Positions 24,575 through 36,580 of a DNA stretch of 64,000 nt are shown in pieces. Every line of letters begins with the position of its first letter. Position 1 is the stretch's first letter. A model generated the notes under the pieces. The model was not told the origin of the DNA, did no database searches, and saw only the letters and a program-made list of their open reading frames with translations. Where the stretch lies: positions 1,054,001 through 1,118,000 of the forward strand of contig BCKC01000003.1 of assembly GCA_001600455.1 (NCBI GenBank). Direction: 5' to 3'. The DNA comes from Endocalyx cinctus. Its lineage: Eukaryota > Ascomycota > Sordariomycetes > Amphisphaeriales > Apiosporaceae. Position numbers and translations under genes: made by a program.

Positions 24575-25618
24575 TCACTCGTCCATATCCCTGTCCTCGT
24601 CATCAAATTCTTCATCCTTCAACTCCCTCGGCTCTTGAGCCTCGTGGTACTGGATACAGTCGTCGATGTAGCTTAATATGGCACCGACGCTTTCCTCGTC
24701 CTGGACGTCGAGTTTGAGGTAGCTCACCATGTTGAAGTTATCGATCAGGTTCGCGACGGCCCGGTTGAGGCGACGAAAGCTCGTTCCGCGCATGACGGCG
24801 CCCTTATCGTTCGGGTCGACGGCGGCCTCGTCTTCGTCGTCGTCGTATTCGATCCTAGTCATATCGCTTCCCCCTCGCTGCTCCTTTTGGTCGCGTCTCC
24901 TCTCTTTCCGCCGCGCGATCTCGGCCGGGTCGTCGTCCAGGAGGCCTGCGTCGGGGGTGACGAAGCGCTTGAGGTCCTTCTTGCGGACCTGATCCTTGAC
25001 GAGGTCCATCTTGGAGAGGACGTTGATGTGGGGGATCTCGAGCATGATCATGGCGCTCATGGCGGACAAGGTGCCGGAGAAGAACTTGGCGCGGTCGACG
25101 ACGAAGGTGGCCTCGAGGAGGTAGGCGGCGCAGAGGCGGACGTCGAGCGAGCCCGACCGCGTCAGGAACCGGACCAGGGCGGGGAGGATCGGCACGTGCG
25201 TGTACAGCTCGATCTGGCCCGGCATGTCGAAGATGATGAGGTACTCCTCCGTCAGCGAGTCCAGAGCCTCCGTCAGGAAGTCGAGGTTCTCCATCAGGAA
25301 CTCGAAGCAGTAGATAAGCCCTCCGTTGGGACCTAAGCCCATCTCCTCCATCACATCTTCTAACGTGATCAGCTCGCGGATGTCGAGGTCGGGGGTGTGC
25401 TCGAAGGTCTCGGCGGCCGGGTCGAGGTTCACGTAGAAGGCGGAGCGACGATTGAGTTGGAGGTGGGTTATTAGAGAGGCGCAGAAGGTAGACTAGTTTT
25501 TTTTGTTTACTCTATTACTATAACTGTATCGTCAAATCTCTTGACAAAAAAAAAAAAAAAACCAACATACCTTGCCTGCCCCCGCAGGACCCATGACCAT
25601 GACACCATATTTACTCAT
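24575..25618 (-). CDS. GPN3: GPN-loop GTPase 3 (RNA polymerase II assembly factor)
   Basis: Exon 1 (25618-25571) encodes 16 residues ending exactly in the P-loop GPAGAGK. Exon 2 (25492-24575) continues with STF. The product is 321 residues. Visible motifs are the P-loop (10-16), FYVNLDPAAETF, the defining Gly-Pro-Asn insertion GLGPNGGLIYC (GPN at 70-72), IIFDMPGQIELYTHVP (switch II/G3) and NVLSKMDL (G4, base recognition). GPN3 paralogues carry GQIELYTH at this position. GPN GTPases dimerise and help import and assemble RNA polymerase II in the cytoplasm and nucleus. An acidic insert (EYDDDEDEAAVDPND) and acidic tail (EEFDDEDRDMDE) make it somewhat longer than the human protein. The start codon was placed by the P-loop exon; the intron separates the catalytic Lys from the following Ser-Thr. 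Confidence 0.94.
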
Positions 25619-27805
25619 GATCACTATGTTTTGATTCTTCAAATATTCTTTTAATATTTCTGGTGCATGAAGAAGCTAAAAGTATTTGAGTGTGGATTAC
25701 AGGCTTCAGCCTTGTGATAATGCAATTGTAAGGCGTGAAGACGTGTGTATCTTATGAATACCGATTTTTTTTTTTTTTTTGGGTTGCGTTGGAGGGGCTG
25801 AGGAGGGGTTGGCTGAGAAGCACAGAAGCTAAGCTCTGGACCCACTACCGGTTCAGTTACATAATTGCGGGGGCCGGACCGAGTACAGTAAAAAAAAAAA
25901 AAAAAAGGACGAAAAATTAGATGGAAGACTCGGAGGTACAATAAATCAGACCAGTCACTACAATTACATGGTTTTACATAGTTTCTTTTTAGTTTGGATG
26001 AAACCAAATGGAATCCGAATCCCGTTTTATATCGATAGGTCGGTATTCGTATTCGTAAAAATAATACCATACCTGGTAAGAATATATCTTTTTCATCTAC
26101 GTAGAAGTGCAAGCAAAGGACGGGAACAGAAAATAGGTGAAACAAACGGTGAATAAAAAAAAAAAAGTATGGTAATGGTATAAATGTCTAAGGTGCAAAC
26201 AAGGTTGAGTTGATTTCCCTTGCTTCTCCGCTAACGGATGTGATGTAAATACAGTCAGCAGGAGGCTTTTTCTTCTTCTGTCGGAGGACAAATTAGCTAC
26301 TCTGTACGTAGACTAATCAGAGATACAGATACACTAGGTAGATTGTATACGTACATACGGAGTACACATACATAGACAGTAGTAAATTGGCCAATAGTAA
26401 TATTGATCCTATAATTGTGTAAGGTATAGTTTAGTACGGTCCTGTACGCGCATATATCCAAAACCTAGACGTGCTAGAGTAGTTGATAAGCTACCCCGTC
26501 TGCCCGTGTATCTAGTCTGCCAGTCAGCTTCAATAAATGCGACATGTTGACCGGCTAACAAGATGAAAATGATGGAATGAAATTTGGCCAAGTTTAGCGG
26601 GAATGGTCAAATGTTACTATATCGTTCTTTTTTAGAGAAATAGTATCCATATAGATCTTTTGGAGTATCCATTCACTAAGATAAGAATAGAAAAGATTTG
26701 GATAATAAACAGAGTAGCGTCGAGGTGGGAGAAAATAATAGCCCGAAAACACAGCTGCCGAAATCCTGGGTTTTCTGCGTGTCCTGGGTCCCCTGTAAAA
26801 AGGATGGGTTAAGGCACGTTTTTTCACTTCGATATGAGGGGTCTTTTACTATGTACAGTTTAAATAAGTAATTTTACACCGTAAAGAGATACGTAGTGCT
26901 GACATCAAAATCTGACAGCTTTTCTCATCTTTTCCTAACATCGACTATATTTTCTTACTCAGAGATCGATCAATTCCTTCTATTAAAATCCTTCCGGAAA
27001 CAAATAGAATGAAGAAGATAAAGCTCATAAATGACAACAGGTTGTTAATATCATTTATCTTGGAATAAAGGTTATTTCTACTTACCGCGATACTTAATAC
27101 CAACTACCTAGCTAAGCAATATAAAAAGACGTAGTAGGAAGATATAGTAGGATTTCAAGTACACTCACTATATTACTACCTAATACCTATAAAGATAAGA
27201 TTACATTTATCTATAGGTGGGGTTATAAGACAATACATACACACTGTGTAAAATTAGTGTATTGTATAGAATAAGATCGAGGCTCGCTCGGGAACGGAAT
27301 TGAGAGAAAAAAAAGAAAAAGAAAAAAAGACTCAGGGACCAAGGTAAGTTTCTAACCAATCTTAGTATTAGCTTTTCATTAATAGAACCACACAATATTA
27401 CGCCATTGGCTCTAAAGGAAGGGAAGACGGTGATAATAAATAAAATAAAAACTAAAAGAGACAGAGAGAAAAAAAAAAAAGAGGAAGAGGAAGAGAGAAT
27501 ATGGTGGGTCCGTTATGGTGTAATCAGTTAGCAATACTCTCTCTCTCAACCTACCCCACTAAGGGAATGTTTCCTTTTTAAAACCCCTCCTAATCACTCT
27601 CTTCTTATTCTTTTTTTTTTTTCTCTTACCATCTCTTCCCTCTCTACATTCCAATTTTACTATTTCCCCTTGTTGTGCTTTTTATATTTCGGGTTTCGTT
27701 TCTTTTATTTATTCCATAGACTATACAAATTGAAAAAAAAAGGGAGAACAAAAAAAAAGCTTTTTCTTATTATAAACCTTTCTTTCTATTTAGAACTCAG
27801 AAGCC
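25619..27805. other. Intergenic region, 2.2 kb
   Basis: No gene is supported. The region is AT-rich with T16/A16 tracts near 25765-25780 and 25891-25906. It contains the GPN3 promoter and, from about 27580, a strongly pyrimidine-biased leader upstream of the SAM synthetase start. Confidence 0.7.
27584..27705 (+). promoter_or_regulatory. Pyrimidine-rich promoter/leader of the SAM synthetase gene
   Basis: A long C/T-dominated stretch lies 100-220 bases before the start codon. CT-rich tracts just upstream of transcription starts are typical of highly expressed filamentous-fungal housekeeping genes, which fits this gene. The transcription start itself cannot be placed from sequence alone. Confidence 0.45.
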
Positions 27806-29170
27806 ATGGCTACCAACGGAATTGCCCTGAACAGCGCTCCCCAAAACGCTGGAGCGTTCCTTTTCACCGTAAGCCGAATTGATTCTTTATTTCGTCTCTT
27901 TGATTTTTGAGATTGTCTCGGATTCGAAAGACATACATTTATACTTTTCATGCCTTCATCTACTAACTCATCTCATCGCAGTCCGAGTCCGTCGGTGAGG
28001 GTCACCCTGACAAGATTTGCGATCAGGTTTCGGATGCCATTCTCGATGCCTGTCTCGCTGAGGACCCTCTCTCCAAGGTCGCCTGTGAATCGGCTACCAA
28101 GACCGGTATGATCATGGTCTTCGGTGAGATCACCACCAAGGCCAACATCGACTACCAGAAGGTCATCCGAAGTGCCATCGAGAATATCGGTTACGATGAC
28201 TCGGCCAAGGGTTTCGACTACAAGACCTGCAACGTCATGGTCGCCATCGAGGCACAGTCCCCCGATATCGCTGGCGGTGTTCACATCGACAGAGCTCTCG
28301 AGGAGATGGGTGCCGGTGACCAAGGTCTCATGTTCGGTTACGCCACTGACGAGACCGAGGAGCTTCACCCTCTTTCCCACTTGCTCGCCCACAAGTTGAA
28401 CAAGGCCATGTCCGATGCTCGCCGCGACGGTACCCTCGCTTGGCTCCGACCCGACACCAAGACCCAGATCACCATGGAGTACAAGCACGATGGCGGTGCC
28501 GTCGTTCCTCTCCGCGTTCATACCGTAGTCATCTCTGCCCAGCACAGTGAGGACATCACCACCGAGCAGCTCCGAAAGGAGCTCAAGTCCAAGATCGTCG
28601 AGAAGGTCATCCCCGCCAAGTACCTCGATGACAAGACCATCTACCACGTAAGTCGCGCAACCCATCTTCTCGAATGCCCGACAAACCTGCTAACATATCT
28701 CCCGACAGCTTCAACCCAGTGGTCAATTCATCATTGGCGGTCCTCAGGGTGATGCCGGTGTTACCGGCCGAAAGATCATTGTCGACACCTACGGTGGTTG
28801 GGGTGCCCACGGTGGTGGTGCTTTCTCCGGAAAGGACTTCTCCAAGGTCGACCGATCCGCTGCTTACCTCGGCCGTTGGGTTGCTAAGTCACTTGTCGCC
28901 GCCGGTCTGGCTCGTCGATGCCTTGTCCAGCTCTCCTACGCCATTGGTGTAGCTGAGCCTTGCTCCATCTACGTTGACTCGTACGGTACTTCTCAGAGGA
29001 CCGCCCAGGAGCTCGTTGACATCGTCAAGGCCAACTTCGACCTCCGACCTGGTGCCATCGCCAAGGAGCTCAACTTGATGCGACCCATCTACAACCAGAC
29101 CGCCAAGTTCGGCCACTTCGGTACCAACCAGGAGTTCACCTGGGAACAGCCCAAGGCTCTGAAGTTCTAA
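27806..29170 (+). CDS. S-adenosylmethionine synthetase
   Basis: Three exons (27806-27868, 27982-28647, 28709-29170) encode 396 residues, the normal length for the eukaryotic enzyme. It makes S-adenosylmethionine from methionine and ATP in the cytosol, feeding methylation and polyamine synthesis. Diagnostic motifs are [19 protein letters not shown] (ATP-binding His/Asp), [15 protein letters not shown] (methionine-binding loop), [20 protein letters not shown] and [19 protein letters not shown] (P-loop-like signature). The C-terminus [20 protein letters not shown] is also typical. Both introns are short (113 and 61 bases) with GTAAGC and GTAAGT donors. Codons end strongly in C or G, as expected for a highly expressed gene. 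The start ATG has a favourable context (AGAAGCC before it). Confidence 0.98.
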
Positions 29171-30763
29171 ACTTTCCTTTTGTTTTAATATAAAAAAAAA
29201 TCATTTTCCGTGAGGGAATTTTCCTTCTCTTCATTAGCGGGAGAATCAACTTCTTTCTGCATTGCGACCGGCGTTAGTTGGGATAATTTTTATTTTTATT
29301 TTACACACATCTAGAAGACATGTGGTTCCCTCATCGGAAAAAGATGTCATGAGAAAAATTTGGGGCATGGTAGCATTGGCGTACGGTTTCAACATACCCG
29401 GTTTGTTTAAGGCGGACCACAACGAAGAAGAGGTGGGTTTGATTATTGGGGGGAAATTTATGGGCATTGTCGTCGGCCCTAACGGATGACGGGATCTCCT
29501 GAAAACCAAAAAAAAAAAGGCTTTTCAATCCCAACTGCATTTTTCAACATGCGCAAAAATCATGTCGGCGCAAATTAGATAGATAAAGTCAACAAATCTT
29601 CTGTCTACTAATCATATAGCTTCACCCTCACGACTCAGTGTCGGGCTTCGTTGAAGATTTTGGGTTCTCTGAAAGGAAGCCCCTCAATTTTCGAAGCACG
29701 GCACGCCGAGTAGGAAGGGGTTAGGTAGCATACAAGCCACGTGGTTTCTCTCTTGAGCTTGCTTCAGAAAGGAGCTCTTGAAAAACACGACTCGTGGTAG
29801 AATGAGAATTCAACAGATTTCTCTTCAAAACGATAACTAGTATTTTTTTCTCTCGCAAGTGACTGATATATGCCAATACCTTTTTACGTTTATAATGCTC
29901 CGTAATGCTATGATCGGTAAGCTAGTGATAGGAAATCTCGGCCGTACAAGGAACACCCGTGTCAGGTTCCACGACTGAAGAGGGATGTGATTTATTGTGG
30001 AAGGGAGGAGCTCTATGTCATTTGCGTAGCGAGATACCATACTGGTACTCATGAGGGAGATGAGAAACTCAAAGTGATAGAATCGTGGATGGGAATAAGC
30101 TAAGTTTCATTGTAAGCAATATATCGAAACAAACCAACTAAGTCTACATCAAGCTTTCGAATTGTAACCCCTAGCCAAAACCCTCAAAGTTCGATTTTTA
30201 TCTCTCCTTATAGAATAATCAAAAGCTTATGAGTGGAATACCAATACTTAGAAACTGTGATACTTTAGAGAGTACATCTTTTTTTACCGTGTACGACCAC
30301 TCCTGCGCTATGCGGTGAAATGTTTCTAGATTGACTCTCGGCAAGGATGCTAGCCTATATATTTTTTGAAGTTCCATTGATGGGATAGCTCTCTGTAACC
30401 TGATTTGACGAGTCTTCCAACTTGTAACATCCATGAACAATATTGGTCATTGTTTTTCTAGTAGATCGACTTTTTGTTCCTTTAGAGATCAATTAGGAGG
30501 CCATGATGACAAACAATTCCATTGTCTTGCACTTCGAAAGAAGCTCTGCCGCAGGGACAAAGAGAAATAGAAAATCATGAAAGACAGATATAAATTATAT
30601 AGATATGAAAGTGCTTTCTTGGTCCATTTCTCCTAAAAAGGTACACGGGATGTAGGTGAGTTGTATCCTATACCAAATACCAACCTACGCAGCTCTCATT
30701 ACCACAATTCTTATTCCTATCCTTATCATTATCTATAAAAAAAAAAACAGAAAAATCCTCACC
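29171..30763. other. Intergenic region, 1.6 kb
   Basis: 3' region of the SAM synthetase gene, then AT-rich sequence without a supported gene. An open frame at 29262-29489 (+) has no domain and probably lies in the 3' untranslated region. An A-tract plus CAG just before 30751 may be the acceptor of a leader intron of the following gene. Confidence 0.65.
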
Positions 30764-32882
30764 ATGTCGAACCCATGGGGTCCACCACCACCACCAGGAG
30801 GAGGAAGAGGTAATAATAATAATAATAACAACAACAATACATGGGGTTTAGGAAACCAAGGCACCGGCCGCGGCCGCGGCGGGCTCCCCGCCCCTCCGGG
30901 AAACGGCGGAGGTAATATCTGGGGCGCGCCGCCTCCGTCCTCGGGCGGCGCCGGTGGATTCCCCGCTCCCTTAGGGGGAGGATTCGGTCTACCCCCGCCG
31001 ACGGGTGGCGGCGGTGGCAGTATTTGGGGCCCCCCCGGCGGGTTACCCGTGCCTCCGGCGATCGGCGGGAGTAGCATTTGGGGGCCGCCGGCTCCTCCTT
31101 CGGGAGGTGGGTTTGGTCTACCTCCTCCGTCTGCGGGGGGTGGTTTCCCCGCTCCGTCGGGAGGAAGAGGTTTTGGTCTACCCCCACCGTCTGGAGGCGG
31201 AGGTAGCAGTATATGGGGACCCCCGGCCCCGGCCGCGATCGGTGGAGGAGGCGGAAATAATAATAGAAGGGGGGGATTCGGTGGCCTACCTCCCCCATCA
31301 GGCGGTGGTGGTAACCCCTGGGATAACGTCGGCGCGGCCGGTCCGGCGGCCGGTCGATGGGCGATCCAGCCGAACCAGATCGATCGTCAAAAAGAAGAGG
31401 CCGTCAAGATCGCGCAAAAGGCGAAAGATTTGTTTAGCAACGACGCGCGGTTCGAGTTCGAAAACCGTCTGGGGGGCGTCCATAACGGTACCGCTATGCG
31501 CTTTAAGGATAGGGCGCTCGGTCAGAGGCTCGTCGCGAAGGCGGCTACGCAGGGGACGGAGGATGCGCTGAAGACGGAGATTGAATGTCTTGAGGTAATG
31601 AATTGTTTTGGTTTTTTTTTTTCTCCTATTCTTTTTTGCTAACTGGGTGTCATTTGCTAATTCGTCTTTTAATTTTTTATTGTAGCGCCTCCAATACGCG
31701 GACCACGTGGTCAAAGCCCTTTTCATCGAGAACAACCCTCTTCAAAATCTCGGGCGTACTTTCTACATCGCCGAATTTCTCGAAGGCGGCACGTTGAAAC
31801 AGTTTATGGAACGGACTCGGAAGTCGAACGAGCGCTTACCCAACAGGCTCTTATGGTATATTTTTCTCTGCCGTAAGTTAATTTCCCCCTTCCCCTTTCC
31901 ATATTCCTTATTGTAAGAGAACGTTGCTAATAGTTTCACTTTTTATAATCCTTTAGTCACGAGAGCCTGCGTCGAAATGGCTTGGCCTCCCGTCGGGGAG
32001 CCAGTACGACCCGGTGAGCCACAAGAAGGAGTCAATCCTTCGTATTTGGCTCATAACGATCTGAATATCGAAAACAGTAAGTTCAAGGAAACCACCTCTT
32101 TTCACTTTCTCCCTTCCTATTCCACATCTATTATTTCCACGGTTGCAGGTTGCTAACAATTCATGTCTCTTAGTTATGTTCAGCACGCTAAGTCCAGGGG
32201 TAGTCGAACACGGTCTCGTCCCCAAAGTAAACCTCATCGATTTCGGAGAGTCAAGAGAGTTGCGCACGAATCCGACAGCTATTAATCAGTTCCAGCTGAC
32301 CAATTTCGACGGAAAACTGAATCTGGCACGATAGTAAGTATCACCATCAGTCCTCATACCTTTTTCTTGGGTAACAACAAAAGCTAACCTATTTGTGTGT
32401 GTGAATTTTAGCCGATCTACCAGCGATAGACGAAACCCGGGCACGGACAAGAACGTATTTGATATCGGAGTGGTAAGTTAATTTTCTTTCCTTTTCCCCC
32501 TATTATTCCCCCGCTATATTACTTATAATTACACCCAAGCTAACCAATACCCCCCCTCAAACAGACCATGGGCCTCCTCATCATGAAACGCGAGTTCGCC
32601 TTCCCCGCCGACATCCGGAACGCGATGCAAAGGCCGAACTTGATGCGAGAAGACGGCGCCGGCGCCGGTCTCGATCCGGAACTGCGACTTCTCGTGCAGC
32701 GGTGCCTCGCCGAAGACCCGCGCAACCGGCCGGCGCTGGACGAGCTTCTACCGGCCGTCTTCGACGCCGCGACGACGAGGACGGCCGGCGATTATCCCGA
32801 GGACGCCGACGCCGAGTCCGCGAGCGTGATCGAGTATATCGCGAGCCGGTTCATCCTGAATGCCGATACCGCGCCGGCTTAA
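30764..32882 (+). CDS. Protein-kinase-domain protein with a Gly/Pro repeat head
   Basis: Six exons (30764-31594, 31686-31872, 31957-32076, 32174-32333, 32412-32472, 32565-32882) give 558 residues. Residues 1 to about 200 are low complexity: a poly-Asn run, then repeated Gly-rich blocks around FGLPPP and SIWGPP. From about 230 a kinase fold follows. It has a loose Gly loop (NRLGGVHNGTAMRF), a lysine in LVAKAA (about 257), a glutamate in EIECLE, a hinge FYIAEFLEGGTL, the catalytic loop HNDLNIEN (about 372-379), a metal-binding DFG in LIDFGES (about 402-404) and a C-lobe RCLAEDPRNRPALDELLP. All catalytic residues are kept although the loop departs from HRDLKxxN, so activity is plausible. It resembles the expanded, poorly characterised Sordariomycete kinase-like families. 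Substrate and role are unknown. It converges on the Rad17 gene. Confidence 0.88.
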
Positions 32883-33712
32883 AGGGCCGACGATCCCCTG
32901 AAGAGTAGTAGAGGTTAGGCTAAAGTCCTGATTGATCATCGGGAATGGCTATCGCCTCTATGCGTGAAGACTGATATCCTAGCTAAGTATAATTATCTTA
33001 TTGCCCCTTGTCCCTTGTCCCTCCCTTAATCCCCCTTTTATGCTTTTTCTTTTTTCGATACTCTTAGCGTGACTCTAACTTTTATTTCGTGTATGTTTAC
33101 CTGTTAAGTATTAAGTACTCACATATACAGGGCAATCTAGGTTTCTTTTATATACTAACCATTTCCTAGTCATCTCTCGTTGTATTCTCGATCTGCATTT
33201 GCGAATCCCGTCGCATTCCTGTGGTCGGTCCAGTATGGGGCTAATCTTGGTAAGTAAAATATGTCTGCTCTCCGAATTAAAGGTTATCCGACGACAATGC
33301 GAGCGGGTTAAGACAGCAGTTCGGCAGTTGCTATCCGTAAACATTTAATAGGTTGTTCTGCTGTGATGACAATTGTAGGAGCTACCATTCCTTCCAAGGT
33401 GTTGACTCTCACTTTTATTTGGCTCCTTTTTAGCTATCGCCAGTATCACTTTTCTAGTCTGGCCAAGGATATGATATCTTCTGAATTCGCCGGTAGAGAC
33501 CATGGAATTCACTCCAGTCGCAGGAGTGCTAAATGATGATGCGATTACTAGGTGAAATGGATGAAACATTATTTTGCTAGATTTTACTACGCTACAACCT
33601 GAGTAACTGGCCCTCTTTCGCTCGATCCTTGACTCCTGCAAAAAACAACAGAACATGAAAATAAGCCCTAGATGAATAAATATACACACAAATCGCTCCT
33701 TCCCATCTCCTT
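32883..33712. other. 3' spacer between convergent genes
   Basis: 830 bases between the stop codons of the kinase-domain gene (+) and Rad17 (-). An open minus-strand frame at 33345-33716 lacks any domain and starts at the Rad17 stop; it is probably untranslated. No gene is supported. Confidence 0.65.
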
Positions 33713-36580
33713 TCAATCGTCTACATCGGTGATATCGTCATCGCTCAAGACCAATTTTTGAACAGGCGGAAGCGCTAGTGATGCCGACGAAAACGAATCC
33801 GCGACGGTATTATTGTTGTTATGTCGTATACCCAATGCTCCTTGTTTCTTTTTCCTTGGCGAAGAGAACAAGGGGTCTTCTGTTGGTTTATCCGTAGCCC
33901 ACGCCTCGGTCGCCGTCGCCGCACCTTCGTCCTCTACGGCGTCGTCGTCGTCATCTATCGCCGGGCCTATTCCCTCGAATGAAACAACTTTTTCCAGCTC
34001 TTTCAGTCGTACCGCGTTATTATTACCGACAAATGAGGAAGAGGCGGAGGAGAAAGATGTAGTAGAAGAGCCTTTGCGCCGTCGCGCCATATGTGCCATA
34101 TACGGTAATCGGTCTAAAAGCAGTTCCCTGCGAGCGGAGCTACCGAGGGAGAGCAGGGGAGGTGCGGTGGTATTGCTTTCCTGTCCTCGGCTTGATGTTT
34201 TAGACGGACTGGCGGATGTGGTATTTCTTTGAGAAGAAAAGGAAGAGGCCTGTCTACTAATCCAATTTCCGCTGTTATTATCAGATGAGGACATAGGGCG
34301 CCTAAAAGCAGACGCGCCACTTGTAAGACTATATTTCTCGTTGTCGTCACCCTTCAGTAGTGTCGAGGCCCAGTAATCAACCAGACCTTCAAGTTCTTCT
34401 TTCTCACGCCACAGCTTGAGACTCGTGGGGTAAAACATCTTAAAAGCGTCACCTCCTCCGCTGACTCCACCTCTCCCAGGCCTCATGGCTACCCTCTTGA
34501 CAGGGCAGGGTAGTGAAAACAAGAGACCCCTGGTCGCCACTTGGAAGGCCATTTCATCCTGCCGGAGGACGTGACTTGCGGAATCTCGAGCTCCAAATCC
34601 TGAAAAACCGGAAGATGCCCGTCCTCCAAAGAATATATCCCAGGATGGGCAAAGTAGGTCACTCTCCGATAGATAATCGAGGCATGCATTAATGTAATCT
34701 AGAGATGAATTTGGGTCCGAAGGTGTGGGACTTTCGCAGGATAGCGCGTAGTTCTCGTGCAGGGCCGAGATAAACGTATGTGTATCTGTACCGGTCTCGT
34801 CAATGAGGCTATCCACCGAAACTTCCGATCGTTTGGGCCTCGAGTTGGAGGCGAGATAATTCGGAAGCATTTCGGCCATTCCTTCAGGAGTTTGCCTGTC
34901 CATGGGAATTTCATCTCTCTTGTTGTACACGACTTTCCCGACTGCGTGGAATATGCCCAGACTTGCTTCACGCTGTGATACCATTTCCAAGCTCTCAATC
35001 TCACCTTGAGTCAAGGCTACAGAGCTCTTGGCGCCTCGCTTCGGTTTCGTAAACGTCACCTGCGAACCCCAATCTGCATCCTGATCACCTTTTAGACAGA
35101 GAAATTCGAGGGAGGAGATTGCGCTTCTGATATCCCCTATCTCACCCAATCTTTTGAGAACAAGTGGTCCCGGTGTCCGACGTCTGCCAGACTTGCGTGC
35201 TTCTTTCTTCACAACTAAGTCTAGCGCACCTGCTAGGAGAGTAGGCGCTATGGCATTAAACTCAATTATGAAAGTACCCGGATGTCGAGTGATCTCAGGG
35301 CCTAATAGTCTATGAGCAGTGAAGCTATCCGCGGATGCCGAAGTCGTGGTCAACAAAGTCTCAGATATTACCATAACGATAGGTATTATTGGATCCTTTG
35401 GGGTTTTATGGGTTCCGAAAGTGGTAAGGGATGGTGTGTTCATAGCTAGATATTGCAATATAGTACTTCGAAACGAAGTAAGGACAGACGATGACTTCGA
35501 GAACGTGTTAGGGAATTCTTCGATAAGGATGAGCTGCCGTGAATTCGAATTGTCATTTATTTTAGTAGCAATTGGAACGCCAGATGCGTCTTGCTCTAGA
35601 TCAAGATGGCCGAACTTCCCTCCTCTGGTCATGAATTCTTCGAATTGAGCAGACGCAGACTGGAAGCCGGGACCTGATCCGAGAGATCCGGTCGGATTTC
35701 TCCATTCCAACAGGTCAACCCCCATATCTTTTGCCAAAAGTCGAACGGTAGACGTTTTCCCTGTGCCAGCCGCACCTTTGAGAATAAGAAGCCGTTGCCT
35801 CATCCGGCCGGCCATAACATCATCCAGCCATCGCCGTACGTCCGTCACCTTTTTCTTATGTACGGCTAGTTCCTCTAGGTTCTGAGGACCAAACCGTTCA
35901 AACCACGGTAGCTGTTCGTCATCAAGAGTAGGATCTCTTTGCGGTCGAGAAGGTAGCAAGAACTTCTGGCTCGAATCGAAAGTGATTGTACTCGTTTGCG
36001 GTTTTATGGAAGATGGAAAGCTACTGGATTGCGGTTTCGGGTCTCGAAATCGCCTTAGAGCATTCTGACTAACTCGGCTAGTTGCCACGGCTCTATGGTC
36101 CCCGATGTCGTCATCATCGGATATAGGATCGCTAATAATAACCTCTGATTTCGTCGACGGTCTTGTGAGCGCGCGTTCGGCTTGTTTCGAGAACAAGGTT
36201 TTGAGATCTGCCGATTTCCCTTTCTCTTCTTTCTTCCCGATACCTTTCACGGCAGGTCTGCCTTTATTCTTTTCCGGACTGACGCTTACACTCTTAAATC
36301 TCTTCTGACTGCTCGCGCCCGTGATGGTGGAATTGGTAGAGGAGGATTTCGGTTGGAGAGGTTTCGCCGGTTGGCTAGAAGCGAGAAATCGGGTAGGCCT
36401 CCTGACGGGGCTCGGAGAGGTTGTAGTATCTCGGGATATATTTGGATTCGAGGTTTCTTTTTTATCTGGTGAAGGAACTAGATAGTTATTTAAGGTGTTC
36501 ACCTTTGGTTTTGCCGGCTCGTCGTCATCGTCTGAAGCGTGAACAATATTCCGCTTTCGACGCTTTGCAGGCGGCGGCAT
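33713..36580 (-). CDS. Rad17/Rad24 checkpoint clamp loader
   Basis: One uninterrupted frame of 955 residues. The N-terminal 220 residues are disordered and basic, with an early nuclear-localisation-like AKRRKRN and acidic patches. The AAA+ core begins at PWFERFGPQNLEELAVHKKK, the hallmark Rad17 motif preceding the ATPase. Walker A (LILKGAAGTGKTSTVRLL) is near residue 270 and a Walker-B-like RQLILIEEFPN near 350. The family is the large subunit that, with RFC2-5, loads the 9-1-1 clamp onto DNA at damage sites and activates the ATR/Mec1 pathway in the nucleus. Walker B reads EE rather than DE, as in other Rad17 proteins. The acidic C-terminus (DDDDAVEDEG, SDDDITDVDD) is also family-like. No intron is needed and both ends are clear; the neighbours are unrelated. 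Confidence 0.93.
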   Translation of the reverse strand: MPPPAKRRKRNIVHASDDDDEPAKPKVNTLNNYLVPSPDKKETSNPNISRDTTTSPSPVRRPTRFLASSQPAKPLQPKSSSTNSTITGASSQKRFKSVSVSPEKNKGRPAVKGIGKKEEKGKSADLKTLFSKQAERALTRPSTKSEVIISDPISDDDDIGDHRAVATSRVSQNALRRFRDPKPQSSSFPSSIKPQTSTITFDSSQKFLLPSRPQRDPTLDDEQLPWFERFGPQNLEELAVHKKKVTDVRRWLDDVMAGRMRQRLLILKGAAGTGKTSTVRLLAKDMGVDLLEWRNPTGSLGSGPGFQSASAQFEEFMTRGGKFGHLDLEQDASGVPIATKINDNSNSRQLILIEEFPNTFSKSSSVLTSFRSTILQYLAMNTPSLTTFGTHKTPKDPIIPIVMVISETLLTTTSASADSFTAHRLLGPEITRHPGTFIIEFNAIAPTLLAGALDLVVKKEARKSGRRRTPGPLVLKRLGEIGDIRSAISSLEFLCLKGDQDADWGSQVTFTKPKRGAKSSVALTQGEIESLEMVSQREASLGIFHAVGKVVYNKRDEIPMDRQTPEGMAEMLPNYLASNSRPKRSEVSVDSLIDETGTDTHTFISALHENYALSCESPTPSDPNSSLDYINACLDYLSESDLLCPSWDIFFGGRASSGFSGFGARDSASHVLRQDEMAFQVATRGLLFSLPCPVKRVAMRPGRGGVSGGGDAFKMFYPTSLKLWREKEELEGLVDYWASTLLKGDDNEKYSLTSGASAFRRPMSSSDNNSGNWISRQASSFSSQRNTTSASPSKTSSRGQESNTTAPPLLSLGSSARRELLLDRLPYMAHMARRRKGSSTTSFSSASSSFVGNNNAVRLKELEKVVSFEGIGPAIDDDDDAVEDEGAATATEAWATDKPTEDPLFSSPRKKKQGALGIRHNNNNTVADSFSSASLALPPVQKLVLSDDDITDVDD

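Noticed and set aside
29262..29489. 75-codon frame after the SAM synthetase gene
   Set aside because: Lies where the 3' untranslated region is expected, with no domain or start context.
30733..31298. Long minus-strand and alternative-frame ORFs over the kinase gene head
   Set aside because: They are mirror frames of the Gly/Pro low-complexity region; the plus frame joins in phase to a full kinase domain.
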